Of a DNA stretch of 64,000 nt, positions 54,780 to 64,000 are shown one piece after another (the stretch's first letter is position 1; each line of letters opens with the position of its first letter). Where the stretch lies: NCBI RefSeq assembly GCF_900114485.1, contig NZ_FOTF01000004.1, forward strand, positions 1-64,000, written 5' to 3'. The notes below the pieces were generated by a model that saw only the letters and a program-made list of their open reading frames with translations, searched no databases and was not told where the DNA came from. The translations under genes were made by a program, and so were the position numbers. Source of the DNA: Loktanella salsilacus. Lineage in GTDB: Bacteria; Pseudomonadota; Alphaproteobacteria; Rhodobacterales; Rhodobacteraceae.

Positions 54780-55811
54780 TTAGGCCGGATCGGTGCCGAC
54801 GCGGACCATTTGTTTACCAAAGTTGCCACCACCCAGCATGTCTAGGAACGCTTGCGGTGCGTTTTCTAGACCTTCGGCAATGTCCTCTTTGAAGGTGATA
54901 CGCCCGTCGCCAACCAGTGGGCCGACTTTGGCCATGAAGTCCGGAAACTTTTCGAAGTGATCAAAGATGATGAAGCCTTCGACCAGCAGGCGGCGCGTCA
55001 GGATGTTGCGCCAGACGGCGGGCAGGGGCTGCGCCTCTGCAATGCCTTGGCCCGAATACCAAGAGATCATGCCGCAGACTGCGATGCGGCCAAAGGTGTT
55101 CATGTTTGGCAGCACGGCCTCTAGCGTCTTGCCGCCAACGCTTTCGAAATAGACGTCGACGCCGTTCGGCGCGGCGTCTGCGATGGCTTGGGTTAGCGCC
55201 TTGGCGTCCAATGCACGGTGGTCAAGGCAGACGTCATAGCCCAGTTCCTTAACCGCGTAGTCGCATTTGTCCGCGCCGCCTGCGACGCCGATGACGCGCA
55301 TGTTTTTGGTCTTGGCCAGCTGTCCAACCATGCCGCCCACGGCACCTGTTGCGGCAGACACCACGATGGTTTCGCCGTCCTTGGCGCGGCCGATGTCATT
55401 CAAGCCGACCCAAGCGGTGATACCCGGCATGCCCAGAACGCCCTGCGCGGTCGAAATCGGGGCGATGCCCGGATCAACGATTCGCACGCCTTCGCCGTTG
55501 CTGATGGCGTGGCTGGTCCAACCAAAGGCACCGGCGACAATCTTGCCGACGGGAAAGCCTTCGTGTTTGCTTTCCATCACCTCGGCCACGGTGCCGCCTT
55601 CCATAACGCCGCCGATTTCGACCGCTTTGGCATAGGATTTAGCGTCGTCCATCCGGCCGCGCATGTAGGGGTCTAGCGATAGCCAGATGACGCGAACAAG
55701 GAACTCGCCGTCCTTCATTGCGGGTAGGGTCGCAGTTTCGGTGCGGAAGTTTTCAAGCGTCGGCGACCCTTTGGGGCGGCTGGCCAGAACGATCTGCGTG
55801 GCGGTGGTCAT
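54780..55811 (-). CDS. NADP-dependent oxidoreductase, MDR superfamily (YncB/leukotriene dehydrogenase-like)
   Basis: The 343-residue protein is of the zinc-independent medium-chain reductase type: WLSLDPYMRGRMDDAKSYA, VVSAATGAVGGMVGQLAK (nucleotide motif) and VDVYFESVGGKTLEAVLP. Relatives reduce alkenals or prostaglandin-like enones with NADPH. Metal-binding cysteines are absent. It is convergent with alkB with only three bases between stops. Confidence 0.9.
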   Translation of the reverse strand: MTTATQIVLASRPKGSPTLENFRTETATLPAMKDGEFLVRVIWLSLDPYMRGRMDDAKSYAKAVEIGGVMEGGTVAEVMESKHEGFPVGKIVAGAFGWTSHAISNGEGVRIVDPGIAPISTAQGVLGMPGITAWVGLNDIGRAKDGETIVVSAATGAVGGMVGQLAKTKNMRVIGVAGGADKCDYAVKELGYDVCLDHRALDAKALTQAIADAAPNGVDVYFESVGGKTLEAVLPNMNTFGRIAVCGMISWYSGQGIAEAQPLPAVWRNILTRRLLVEGFIIFDHFEKFPDFMAKVGPLVGDGRITFKEDIAEGLENAPQAFLDMLGGGNFGKQMVRVGTDPA

Positions 55812-55877
55812 TGGGGTATTCCTTTAGTCTGTGTCACGCATAAAGTAGCCTGCGCTGCGGGCTTGGAAAGGCTTTCG

Positions 55878-56645
55878 TCAGAACAAGGCGCGACGATACA
55901 GGTGCCAACTGGCGTGCCCAAGCACAGGCAGCACTGCAAGTAGACCAAGCAGCAATGGGATGAGCGCCGCAAGTGTCAGGACCGCGATGATCGTGGCCCA
56001 GACCCACATCACTAACAGATTTTCGCGGGTGACCTTGAGGCTGATCAGCATTGCGGTGACGAAATCAAGCTCTTGGTCCAGCAACAGGGGCAGGCTGATC
56101 GCGGTGAGGCTGAACAGCAAAAAGGCGGCTATCGCACCGACGGCCAGTTCGACTGCAATCATCGTCAGGCCAGTGCCATTCAGATAACTTTGCAGATCGT
56201 CTGGCGGGCCCAGCAGCACGGATGGCCCCATGAACAGGGCGAACAGCATGTGGGCCAGAAACGTCCAGAACAGAAAGAACGTCACAATGATGACGCCTGC
56301 CCAAGGGACTTGGCGGGTACGCTCTTGCCAGATGATCGGCAAGACTTGCGAAAAGCGGGGCACTTCGCCGCGCTCTAACCGGCGGCTGACGTCATACAGG
56401 CCAACGGCAAGGATCGGTGCGATCAGCGGAAAGCCAAGCGACAGGATGAGCGTCCATGTGAAAAACCCTGCGCCCATCTGGAACAAGGCGTTGCCGATCA
56501 CGACGTAAATTGCGCTGAAGAAAAGCCCGAACAGCGGGGCCGCGCGGTAATCGGCCCAGCCGGCACGGAGGCAATCCCGCAAATCCGTCAGATGCAGGCG
56601 CATCACCTGCGGCATGGGGGCAGACTGGGGCGCTGGGGCGGTCAT
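55878..56645 (-). CDS. DUF2189 domain-containing membrane protein
   Basis: The 255-residue membrane protein has six hydrophobic helices. The start RLHLTDLRDCLRAGWADYRAAPLFGLFFSAIYV, with FGLPLI-type turns, matches DUF2189. The family is of unknown function and is common in Alphaproteobacteria. It stands alone, 66 bases from the reductase gene on the same strand, and is probably monocistronic. Confidence 0.85.
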   Translation of the reverse strand: MTAPAPQSAPMPQVMRLHLTDLRDCLRAGWADYRAAPLFGLFFSAIYVVIGNALFQMGAGFFTWTLILSLGFPLIAPILAVGLYDVSRRLERGEVPRFSQVLPIIWQERTRQVPWAGVIIVTFFLFWTFLAHMLFALFMGPSVLLGPPDDLQSYLNGTGLTMIAVELAVGAIAAFLLFSLTAISLPLLLDQELDFVTAMLISLKVTRENLLVMWVWATIIAVLTLAALIPLLLGLLAVLPVLGHASWHLYRRALF

Positions 56646-56741
56646 GGGCAGGCTCCATTCGGTTGTGAATGCGCAAAGCGTAGGGGGGTGATCCGGCGCG
56701 GGCTTTGATCTGTATCATGCTCGTAACCCAGATCGGGAACG

Positions 56742-56776
56742 AAAAAAAACCCCGTCCTTCCAAAGAAGAGACGGGG
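56742..56776 (-). terminator. Rho-independent terminator after ccrM
   Basis: On the minus strand, CCCCGTC and GACGGGG flank a 13-base loop, followed by eight T residues. It lies about 70 bases downstream of the ccrM stop and is a strong intrinsic terminator. Confidence 0.85.
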
Positions 56777-56847
56777 CAAAGGTAGTGCCCGCGTGAAAGC
56801 CCATGTGGGGCTATCACGTCAAAGGCACCGGCGGTAACTGTTGAAAT

Positions 56848-57969
<1,122 letters not shown>

Positions 57970-58049
57970 CTATCCCGGTGGATTTTTCCACTCGTTGATT
58001 GAGGTTAAGATGACCTTTTGCGGCTTTCAGAGGCAATGGATAAATTGCT

Positions 58050-58688
58050 TTATTCACCGCGAATTTTATCTTGCCACAACATCTTGTGTACCGGACCGAA
58101 TGTGCGGCGATGATGTAGAGTGACACCGTGACATTTCAGTCCCTCTAGGTGCTCGGCGGTCGGATATCCGGCGTTTCGTGCCCAGCCATAGCCCGGATGC
58201 TGTTGCGCCAATCCCACCATCAGACGGTCTCGCCACACTTTGGCCATAATTGAGGCCGCAGCGATCGACAAAGATTTGGCATCACCCTTTACGATGGTTT
58301 GGCCGGGGCAGGGCATGTTTGGGGGCATGCGGTTGCCATCTATCAGTGCAAAATCCGCAGGTTGCGCCAAATCCGCCAGCGCGCGGGTCATGGCCAGTTG
58401 GCTTGCCGCAAGGATGTTCAATATCTCGATCTCTTCCACCGAGGCGCTGCCGTACCCAACAATTGCCACGTTTGGGATCAGGTCAAACAGGGCATCGCGC
58501 CGCTTTGCGCTGATCGCTTTGCTATCGCCAAGGCCGGGGGGAATTTGCGCGGGATCTAGAATCACGGCGCAAGCCATGACGGGGCCAGCTAGCGGGCCGC
58601 GCCCGACCTCGTCCACGCCCGCAATATGGGCGTATCCGGCGGCGCGGGCGGTGTCTTCGAAATGCAGGTCTGTGGGGATGCGTGTCAT
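58050..58688 (-). CDS. rnhB: Ribonuclease HII
   Basis: RNase HII removes RNA from RNA-DNA hybrids and single ribonucleotides in DNA. The 212-residue protein has the catalytic D25 and E26 in IAGVDEVGRGPLAGP, FALIDGN, and AAASIMAKVWRDRLM with the conserved HPGYGWARNAGYPTAEH. The start at 58688 begins the conserved part; a longer frame to 58790 is unlikely. It lies upstream of ccrM, a neighbour in many Rhodobacterales. Confidence 0.94.
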   Translation of the reverse strand: MTRIPTDLHFEDTARAAGYAHIAGVDEVGRGPLAGPVMACAVILDPAQIPPGLGDSKAISAKRRDALFDLIPNVAIVGYGSASVEEIEILNILAASQLAMTRALADLAQPADFALIDGNRMPPNMPCPGQTIVKGDAKSLSIAAASIMAKVWRDRLMVGLAQQHPGYGWARNAGYPTAEHLEGLKCHGVTLHHRRTFGPVHKMLWQDKIRGE

Positions 58689-58746
58689 GCCCCTATGATG
58701 CCGCAGCGGCGGGGCAGGGGGAAGTCCTGCCCGCGCCAAATGGACA

Positions 58747-59154
58747 TCAGCGGCGACGATAGCCTGCATCAACCAGACATTGCGCGTCATAGCCGCGGCG
58801 CACGCCGCCCCATGTCGTCAGTTGCACATTGCAGATTCGCGGCAGTGCGCGGGTGTCGGTGCCCCAATCGGCAAGGCAGTCGCGGTCATAAATGCGCCGC
58901 CACCCGTCCCGTGTTTCGATATCATCAATGCATGTGGCGGGCAGGGACTGACGTGTGCGGCTATTGCCGAACGACGGCGCGACCACGACAGGCGGTGCAA
59001 CCCGCGGTGGTCCTGTTCTGCCGCGCCCGTGGCCGGGTAAATAGCCCTGCTCGGTCACGAGCTCGCGCCAGCTTTTGCCATTCCGGCCTTGGTCCGCGGT
59101 GGCTGGAAATGCGACGGCAACCATGGCAAGCGCCAATATCAATATCCTAAACAT
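58747..59154 (-). CDS. Hypothetical secreted cysteine-containing protein
   Basis: The 135-residue frame has a signal peptide (MFRILILALAMVAVAFPATA) and a basic body rich in R, G and P. It ends with spaced cysteines in ATCIDDIE, DRDCLAD, PRICNVQ and AQCLVDAGY that could form two disulfides. I do not recognise the family. The gene is divergent from a second small secreted protein gene; two palindromes (59187-59218) lie in the promoter gap between them. Confidence 0.65.
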   Translation of the reverse strand: MFRILILALAMVAVAFPATADQGRNGKSWRELVTEQGYLPGHGRGRTGPPRVAPPVVVAPSFGNSRTRQSLPATCIDDIETRDGWRRIYDRDCLADWGTDTRALPRICNVQLTTWGGVRRGYDAQCLVDAGYRRR

Positions 59155-59186
59155 CGTGTTCCCTTTTGCGATGGGCACTGATCGCG

Positions 59187-59218
59187 CCATATATGGAAAC
59201 AGGATGGTCATATTGACC
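59187..59218. promoter_or_regulatory. Two palindromic candidate operators in a divergent gap
   Basis: CCATATATGG (59187-59196) is a perfect 10-base palindrome and GGTCATATTGACC (59206-59218) is a perfect 5-3-5 palindrome; their centres are 20 bases apart. Both lie 33-65 bases before the start of the minus-strand secreted protein and 96 or more bases before the plus-strand one. They look like repressor sites, but no factor can be named. Confidence 0.4.
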
Positions 59219-59313
59219 GCTGACAGGCGATATCATCCGCTGGCAATGTCGGTCTGCGCACGATAGCATCGGACGATATTGCATAACACGACGGATCCAC
59301 GTCAGATCGCACC

Positions 59314-59598
59314 ATGATGAAAAAGCTTATTCCCCTAATCCTTGCTGGCCTTTTGGGCGCGACTGCCGCTCAGGCCGATTGCTATGCCGATTATAAGGCA
59401 AAGCAAGATAACCCGCTGCGCCTGCACTACGGCGTCGCGCAGGTGTCTGGGGAATGCACAAAGCCTAACGCGCAAGCGGCCATTGCGCCGCGGTTGGCGG
59501 CGGATGGCTGGGCTCTGCTGACGATCGTGGGCGTGTTTGATGCAAACGGTCTGGACAGCAGAAAGGGCACCGCTGGTGAGTATTTCCTCCGCTACTGA
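59314..59598 (+). CDS. Small hypothetical secreted protein
   Basis: The 94-residue frame has a signal peptide (MKKLIPLILAGLLGATAAQA) and then a short domain with DCYADYKAKQDNPLRLHYGVAQV, VSGECTKPNAQAAIAPRL and DGWALLTIVGVFD. Two cysteines may form a disulfide. This pattern is recurrent in Roseobacters without known role. Its 3' end overlaps the membrane-bound winged-helix gene by 23 bases, so the two are likely one operon. Confidence 0.72.
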   Translation: MMKKLIPLILAGLLGATAAQADCYADYKAKQDNPLRLHYGVAQVSGECTKPNAQAAIAPRLAADGWALLTIVGVFDANGLDSRKGTAGEYFLRY

Positions 59599-60274
59599 GG
59601 CGCGCGAGATCGGCAATCGTATTGTCGTCGGCGGGATCATCGGTATCGTTCTGATCCTCGCGGCTGCTGCCGTGCTTTTGTTCGTCAACCTGCCGGATGC
59701 TAACGCATTCAACGCCCGGGTCGAACAGCTGTTCATCGCGAACGACAACCTGACCACTGGGGCAGAGATTAAGCTGCTGGAAATCCTCGCAGGTTCCGGC
59801 ACTGCGTTTTCCGATACGTTGTCATCCTATCGCTTTGTGATTTTCGTGCTGCTTGTGTTCTCGACGGCGCTTCTGGTCGCTGCGATCGCGTTTCTGGTCA
59901 TGCTGATCGGGCTGACGCGGCGCATGGGCCAAATTGAGCGCAAGGGGATCGAGGTAAACTCGCTTTTGATCAGCCGCGATCAGGGATCGGTTTACCTGAA
60001 CAACTTCGAATTCAAGCTGACCGCCGCGGCGATTGAAACGCTGTCCGTGCTGGCAGAGGCGCGGATGGACGACGAGGTGTTATCTGGCGCTGAAATCGAA
60101 GGCGTCATCTCTGGCCGGGACGCGTCCGACTGCGACGAAGCAGCCGGTGCAACGCGTATTAAGCGCCTGCGCGATACCTTGGGCAATCAAATGGTCAGCG
60201 AACTTCTCGTGAAAAACATCGCGCGCAAAGGCTATATGCTGGCAATCGACAAGGACGTCATCCGCATGGTCTGA
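59576..60274 (+). CDS. Two-helix membrane protein with C-terminal winged-helix DNA-binding domain
   Basis: The 232-residue protein has two membrane helices (IVVGGIIGIVLILAAAAVLLF and FVIFVLLVFSTALLVAAIAFL) around a roughly 60-residue periplasmic loop. A cytoplasmic part follows, ending in an OmpR/PhoB-like winged helix: FKLTAAAIETLSVL, AATRIKRLRDTLG and LVKNIARKGYML. It resembles ToxR/CadC-type membrane-anchored regulators but with the order reversed (membrane part first). The GTG start at 59576 follows AAAGGG and overlaps the preceding secreted-protein gene. DNA-binding activity and target are inference. Confidence 0.7.
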   Translation: MSISSATEAREIGNRIVVGGIIGIVLILAAAAVLLFVNLPDANAFNARVEQLFIANDNLTTGAEIKLLEILAGSGTAFSDTLSSYRFVIFVLLVFSTALLVAAIAFLVMLIGLTRRMGQIERKGIEVNSLLISRDQGSVYLNNFEFKLTAAAIETLSVLAEARMDDEVLSGAEIEGVISGRDASDCDEAAGATRIKRLRDTLGNQMVSELLVKNIARKGYMLAIDKDVIRMV

Positions 60275-60311
60275 CGCCAGTTGGTGTCATTTTTGCGATG
60301 CGATCTGAGGG

Positions 60312-60388
60312 TGGTGATCCCGACTGGGTTCGAACCAGTAACCTGCCCCTTAGGAGGGGGCTGCTCTATCCAATTGAGCCACGGGACC
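60312..60388 (-). tRNA. tRNA-Arg (anticodon CCT)
   Basis: Read on the minus strand from 60388, the sequence folds as a cloverleaf: acceptor GGTCCCG with CGGGATC (one G-T pair), D-arm GCTC...GAGC, anticodon stem GCCCC/GGGGC with loop CTCCTAA (anticodon CCT), and T-arm with TTCGAAC. The discriminator A is followed by an encoded CCA. It reads AGG arginine codons. Confidence 0.95.
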
Positions 60389-60501
60389 ACGACACGTCAT
60401 TGCCTTGAAATGGGCGATTGGTCAACGTGGGTGGCGGCAGGCTTGGACAAGCCGTTGACTGCGGGATAATACTTATTTGAACGCAGTGACAGGATGATCC
60501 C

Positions 60502-61524
60502 GTGAACAAGCCTCCTCGCAGACCGATGACACTCCGCGACGTTTCAGAAGCATCCGGCGTCAGCGAGATGACAGTCAGCCGGGTGCTGCGCAACAAGGGT
60601 GACGTCAGCGCCGCGACCCGCGTCAAAGTACAAGAGGCGGCGAAACGTTTGGGCTATGTACCGAACCGTATCGCGGGATCGCTCGCATCGAGCCACGTCA
60701 ATTTGGTTGCGGTTATTATCCCGTCGCTGAAAAACATGGTGTTTCCAGAGGTGTTGTCCGGTATTTCCGAATCGCTCGATGGCACAGCGCTGCAGCCGGT
60801 CTTTGGTGTGACGGAATACCGTCCCGAAAAAGAAGAGAAGGTCTTGTTCGAAATGCTGTCTTGGCGTCCAGCCGGGGTCATCATCGCCGGTTTGGAACAC
60901 TCTGACCCATCGCGCGCCATGTTGGCGCAGGCTGGCATTCCCGTGGTCGAGATTATGGATACAGACGGAGAGGCCATCGACGCATGCGTCGGCATTTCGC
61001 ACCGCCGGGCGGGGCGGGAAATGGCAGAAGCGATTCTTGCGGCCGGTTATCGCAAGATTGGCTTTATGGGGACGCAAATGCCGCTGGACCACCGCGCGCG
61101 CAAACGTTTCGAAGGGTTCACCCGGACTTTGGCCAAATCAGGTGTCGAGATTACGGACCACGAATTCTACGCTGGCGGATCTGCTTTGACGAAGGGCCGG
61201 GAAATGACGCAAGCTATGCTGGCGCGTCATCCAGATCTTGATTTTCTGTATTACTCCAATGACATGATTGGCGCCGGCGGGCTTATGTACCTTTTGGACC
61301 AGAAGATTGATGTGCCGGGGCAGATCGGCCTAGCCGGATTTAACGGTGTAGAACTGCTTGCCGGATTGCCGCGGCGATTGGCGACGATGGATGCCTGCCG
61401 GTTTGAAATCGGGGCATGCGCTGCAAATATCATCGCCAAACGCGTCGCCGGAGAAGACCCGGGGCCGAGCCTTGTTCAACTGACGCCGCGGATCGATTTT
61501 GGGGACACATTGGTGCGAAAATGA
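60502..61524 (+). CDS. LacI-family transcriptional regulator (GntR-like)
   Basis: The 340-residue regulator has the LacI helix-turn-helix at about 9-35 (MTLRDVSEASGVSEMTVSRVLRN), the hinge RVKVQEAAKRLGYVPNRIA, and a periplasmic-binding-like ligand domain with IIPSLKNMVFPEVLSGI, typical of the gluconate repressor branch. No sugar catabolic gene is adjacent in the window, so the target and ligand are unknown. The GTG start follows AGGATGA. Its last 49 bases overlap the GGDEF-EAL gene on the opposite strand. Confidence 0.92.
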   Translation: MNKPPRRPMTLRDVSEASGVSEMTVSRVLRNKGDVSAATRVKVQEAAKRLGYVPNRIAGSLASSHVNLVAVIIPSLKNMVFPEVLSGISESLDGTALQPVFGVTEYRPEKEEKVLFEMLSWRPAGVIIAGLEHSDPSRAMLAQAGIPVVEIMDTDGEAIDACVGISHRRAGREMAEAILAAGYRKIGFMGTQMPLDHRARKRFEGFTRTLAKSGVEITDHEFYAGGSALTKGREMTQAMLARHPDLDFLYYSNDMIGAGGLMYLLDQKIDVPGQIGLAGFNGVELLAGLPRRLATMDACRFEIGACAANIIAKRVAGEDPGPSLVQLTPRIDFGDTLVRK

Positions 61525-63626
61525 GTGGGCACCGGGTAGCGGGTCAGAAAATCCTTGATGTGTGACAGCGGCATGGCCTTGCTATAAAACCAGCCCTGCG
61601 CCAATCGGCACCCCATGTCGATCAACCTTGCCTGTTCTTCGTGTGTTTCCACGCCTTCTGCCAGCACACTAATATCTAGGCTGTTTGCTAAGCCGATGAT
61701 CGCGGCGGTCAGCTTTTGCAGATCTTCGTCGGTGTCGACGTGACGGACAAAACTGCGGTCGATCTTGATCTGCGATACGTGAAACTTTCGCAGTGCGGCG
61801 ATGGCAGCGTGACCTGTGCCGAAATCATCAAGTTCTACCACAAATCCCGCGCTGACCATGGCATTAACGTTCGCGAGGAAATGGGTTGTTCGTTCGTCCA
61901 ACAGCGTTGATTCCAATAGTTCGATTCGAAGCAGGTGCCGGGCCACGTCGAATTTTACCAGTGCGGTTTCCAGTCGGGACAGTAGGCGAGGGTCAGACAG
62001 TTGAGCGGTCGACATATTTATGCTGATGCTTGTGTGCGGCATCCCCTGGTCGGACAGCCAGCGCAGGGCATGACACGCCGCATCCGTCATCAACGTATCT
62101 AGCGCGTCGGTAAGTCCAGCCCGCTGCGCAACGTCAAGAAACTGACCTGCGTTCATCACACCGCGTCGCGGATGGTTCCAGCGCAACAGCGCCTCGAACC
62201 CGACGCATTCGCCGGCGACTGCGTCGACCTGTGGTTGAAAGTATGCCTCGAACTCGTTGCGTTCCAAACCGATCTGCAATTCGCGCGCCAAGGCGTTTGC
62301 CGATAGCACCTGATCCCGCATCGTATTTTCAAAAAATAACGCGACGCCGCCAATTTTCTTTGCTTCGTATAAGGCAAGATCCGCGGCCGTCAGGACGGTG
62401 CCGCGCGCCGCCATGCCCGATTTCAGTTCTAGCAGGGCGATGCCGATCGAAACGCCGATATGCATGAACTGGCCCGCATAGCCCAAGGGTTTTAGCAGGC
62501 GGTCAATGATCTGATCCGCAAAGGCTGTGATCGCGTCCCTGTCATTTGGCATACGACGTACGATGATGAATTCATCACCGCCAACACGGGCCGCAAATTC
62601 GCCAGGCGCGACCGCGCTTTCCAAAATCGCAGCGCAATGTTTGAGGACATGATCACCTGCTTCGTGGCCATAGACGTCATTGATCGCTTTGAAACGATCC
62701 AGATCAAGGTGATAGACGACGACGGTTTCGTGCGGGCCAAGCCCATCCGCCATCAGTGCGATATCTTCCAGCAGGTTCCGTCTGTTTCGCAATCCGGTAA
62801 GTTCATCCGTAATCGCAAGCCGGCGCAGCGCGTGCTGTTGTTCCTTTAGCTGGGTGACATCGACGCGCAGGCCAACGCGCCCGCCATCAGCGGTCGCGCG
62901 TTCCACGATTCGCAACCAGCGACCATTGGACAGTTTTTGTTCGATAACGCCTTGAGAGCTGCGATGTTGCTTTAACCGCGTGGCGAGCCATTCTTCCTCT
63001 CGCCCAATGCCATCGGCATATTGACCGTTTTGCAACCCAAGCCGCAGGATGGTTTCAAACGTATTGCCAGGTTCCATTGCAGCCGCACTTTCGGGATAGA
63101 ATGTGCGGTAGGTCTGGTTGCAGATGACCAAGCGGTCGTCTGCGTCATACAGGACAAAGCCATCGGATAGGGCGTTGATGGCCGTCGCCATTTTGCTTTC
63201 CGCTTCGTCCGCCATTTTCAACGCGAGTACGGTCGCCGAGACATCCTGCGCAATGATGACAATCGACTTTTCCTGATCGGGCATCCGGATGATATCGACG
63301 TCGTAAATCGTCGCTTTGTCTGTGTTCAGACCAACCCGTGCCCGCACACTGCGCCGCCTGACCCTGATGAACTGTCGCAAAAAACGCGCAACGTCGTCGG
63401 GTGGAAGGCTGGGAACGGCATCCATCAACGTCAGGCGCTGCAACGCACGCATACCGTTTTTCAAAATCGTTCTGGCAAGTCTATTTGCTGCGACGATATG
63501 CAAATCGTCGCTGTTCAATACCATGATCGCTTGGCCGGAATTTTCGAACAGCGGCAACAGAATATTTCTGCCGATAACCTGCTGCATTGCCGATATTTCC
63601 GCGTTCTGATCGGGATCTACTTGCAT
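61476..63626 (-). CDS. PAS-GGDEF-EAL protein (cyclic di-GMP turnover)
   Basis: The roughly 716-residue protein has one or two N-terminal PAS domains (NSGQAIMVLNSDDLHIVAANR and ALSDGFVLYDADDRLVICNQ). A GGDEF domain follows with intact RVGGDEFII, then an EAL domain with FEALLRWNHP, DDFGTGHAA and LAEGVETHEEQ. Both active sites look complete, so synthesis and breakdown of c-di-GMP are both possible. The start at 63626 (ATG after GAGAG) is preferred, though frames up to 63677 exist. Its 3' end overlaps the LacI gene tail to tail. Confidence 0.93.
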   Translation of the reverse strand: MQVDPDQNAEISAMQQVIGRNILLPLFENSGQAIMVLNSDDLHIVAANRLARTILKNGMRALQRLTLMDAVPSLPPDDVARFLRQFIRVRRRSVRARVGLNTDKATIYDVDIIRMPDQEKSIVIIAQDVSATVLALKMADEAESKMATAINALSDGFVLYDADDRLVICNQTYRTFYPESAAAMEPGNTFETILRLGLQNGQYADGIGREEEWLATRLKQHRSSQGVIEQKLSNGRWLRIVERATADGGRVGLRVDVTQLKEQQHALRRLAITDELTGLRNRRNLLEDIALMADGLGPHETVVVYHLDLDRFKAINDVYGHEAGDHVLKHCAAILESAVAPGEFAARVGGDEFIIVRRMPNDRDAITAFADQIIDRLLKPLGYAGQFMHIGVSIGIALLELKSGMAARGTVLTAADLALYEAKKIGGVALFFENTMRDQVLSANALARELQIGLERNEFEAYFQPQVDAVAGECVGFEALLRWNHPRRGVMNAGQFLDVAQRAGLTDALDTLMTDAACHALRWLSDQGMPHTSISINMSTAQLSDPRLLSRLETALVKFDVARHLLRIELLESTLLDERTTHFLANVNAMVSAGFVVELDDFGTGHAAIAALRKFHVSQIKIDRSFVRHVDTDEDLQKLTAAIIGLANSLDISVLAEGVETHEEQARLIDMGCRLAQGWFYSKAMPLSHIKDFLTRYPVPTHFRTNVSPKSIRGVS

Positions 63627-63747
63627 CACACTCTCACTGAACATCCCCTCTAGGCTTAGGGGAAAGGCATGAAGCAAGTTTTAAAGATCAAGCAATGAAG
63701 CGACTTTTCTGCGGCGGATCAGACCCGTTTCTTGGGATTACCCAGCG

Positions 63748-64000
63748 CTACCGCCGCATGCCGAGGTTCAAAATCTTATGCGCCTGCACCAAATGCGGCT
63801 GATCCAACATCTGGCCATCCAAGCTCGCGACACCGCTTTGCGCCATGGCATCGACAACCCGCTGCGCATAATCGATCTGGTCGGCGCTTGGCGTAAAGGC
63901 TGCGTTAATAATTGGGACCTGCGCGGGGTGGATGGCCAGCTTTCCGTCGAATCCTTCGGCAAAGGCGGCACGCGATTCGCGCTCTAGCCCGCTCGCATCG
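63748..64000 (-). CDS. CitE/HpcH-type lyase, C-terminal part (malyl-CoA lyase-like)
   Basis: The last 84 codons of a minus-strand frame enter from the right edge and stop at 63748. The segment FDGKLAIHPAQVPIINAAF is the conserved C-terminal motif of the HpcH/HpaI-CitE family. SLDGQMLDQPHLVQAHKIL fits the malyl-CoA lyase / (3S)-malyl-CoA thioesterase branch common in Rhodobacterales. The N-terminal active site is outside the window, so lyase and thioesterase cannot be separated. Confidence 0.82.
   Translation of the reverse strand, partial: DASGLERESRAAFAEGFDGKLAIHPAQVPIINAAFTPSADQIDYAQRVVDAMAQSGVASLDGQMLDQPHLVQAHKILNLGMRR

Overview
The window is a high-GC alphaproteobacterial chromosome segment. 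Its gene content and order (serC motif RNA plus serC-serA, a CcrM methyltransferase, DUF4170/KdtA-like/LpxK, YggT, DciA-MutY, a Roseobacter-style porin, a malyl-CoA lyase-type gene) point to the order Rhodobacterales, most likely the Roseobacter group. Genus cannot be fixed from sequence reading alone. Almost all of it is dense, core-like chromosome. The only clear foreign pieces are the 3' end of an IS66-family element at the left edge and an AT-richer OLD-family nuclease gene, broken by a frameshift, at about 21.8-23.6 kb.

Layout. 0-3.6 kb: IS66 remnant abutting a truncated unknown gene, a NavAb-type voltage-gated sodium channel, and a minus-strand cluster (class II aldolase, DUF1810, YeeZ-like epimerase). 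3.7-6.7 kb: serC motif RNA, serC, serA (serine biosynthesis) and a hairpin. 6.7-8.6 kb: metallophosphoesterase and tRNA 2-selenouridine synthase MnmH. 8.6-15.3 kb: five overlapping minus-strand genes encoding an AttEFGH-like ABC export system (ATPase, fused FtsX-type permease, AttH-like lipocalin protein), a PNPOx-like flavoprotein and a flavin oxidoreductase-SelD fusion that makes the selenophosphate MnmH needs. 15.5-21.0 kb: thiolase, YggT, UMF1-type transporter, MepA endopeptidase, phytase-like lipoprotein, queuosine-precursor transporter. 21.05-21.28 kb: an unassigned leader or small-RNA-like unit. 21.4-31.5 kb: ArfB, the broken OLD nuclease, PncB, TerB-like protein, AbrB-type membrane protein, TrhO, an Hsp70-like protein, PncA, two tandem L,D-transpeptidases and a 1-Cys peroxiredoxin.

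31.6-43.9 kb: aldehyde dehydrogenase, RluA-type pseudouridine synthase, YggS, a porin, leuS-lptE-holA, two related very small secreted or membrane proteins, and an overlapping trio (SDR, enoyl-CoA hydratase, TIGR03862-type flavoprotein). 44-50.1 kb: DUF2125 protein, PmbA, CysQ-like phosphatase, DUF4170, a divergent Kdo-transferase-like protein and LpxK (lipid A). 50.2-58.7 kb: CoA transferase, DsbA-like protein and DciA facing MutY; AlkB-type monooxygenase; MDR oxidoreductase; DUF2189 protein; CcrM; RNase HII. 58.7-64 kb: two small secreted proteins, a membrane protein with a C-terminal winged helix, tRNA-Arg(CCT), a LacI regulator, a PAS-GGDEF-EAL protein, and the 3' part of a CitE/HpcH-type lyase running off the right edge.

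Themes: tRNA modification is prominent (MnmH/SelD, TrhO, queuosine precursor uptake), as are NAD salvage (PncA, PncB) and envelope assembly (LptE, LpxK, L,D-transpeptidases, MepA, porin). The least explained pieces are the terminator-bearing leader before arfB, the tandem small proteins near 40.5 kb, and the membrane-tethered winged-helix protein at 59.6 kb. No CRISPR array, rRNA operon or intact prophage was seen.
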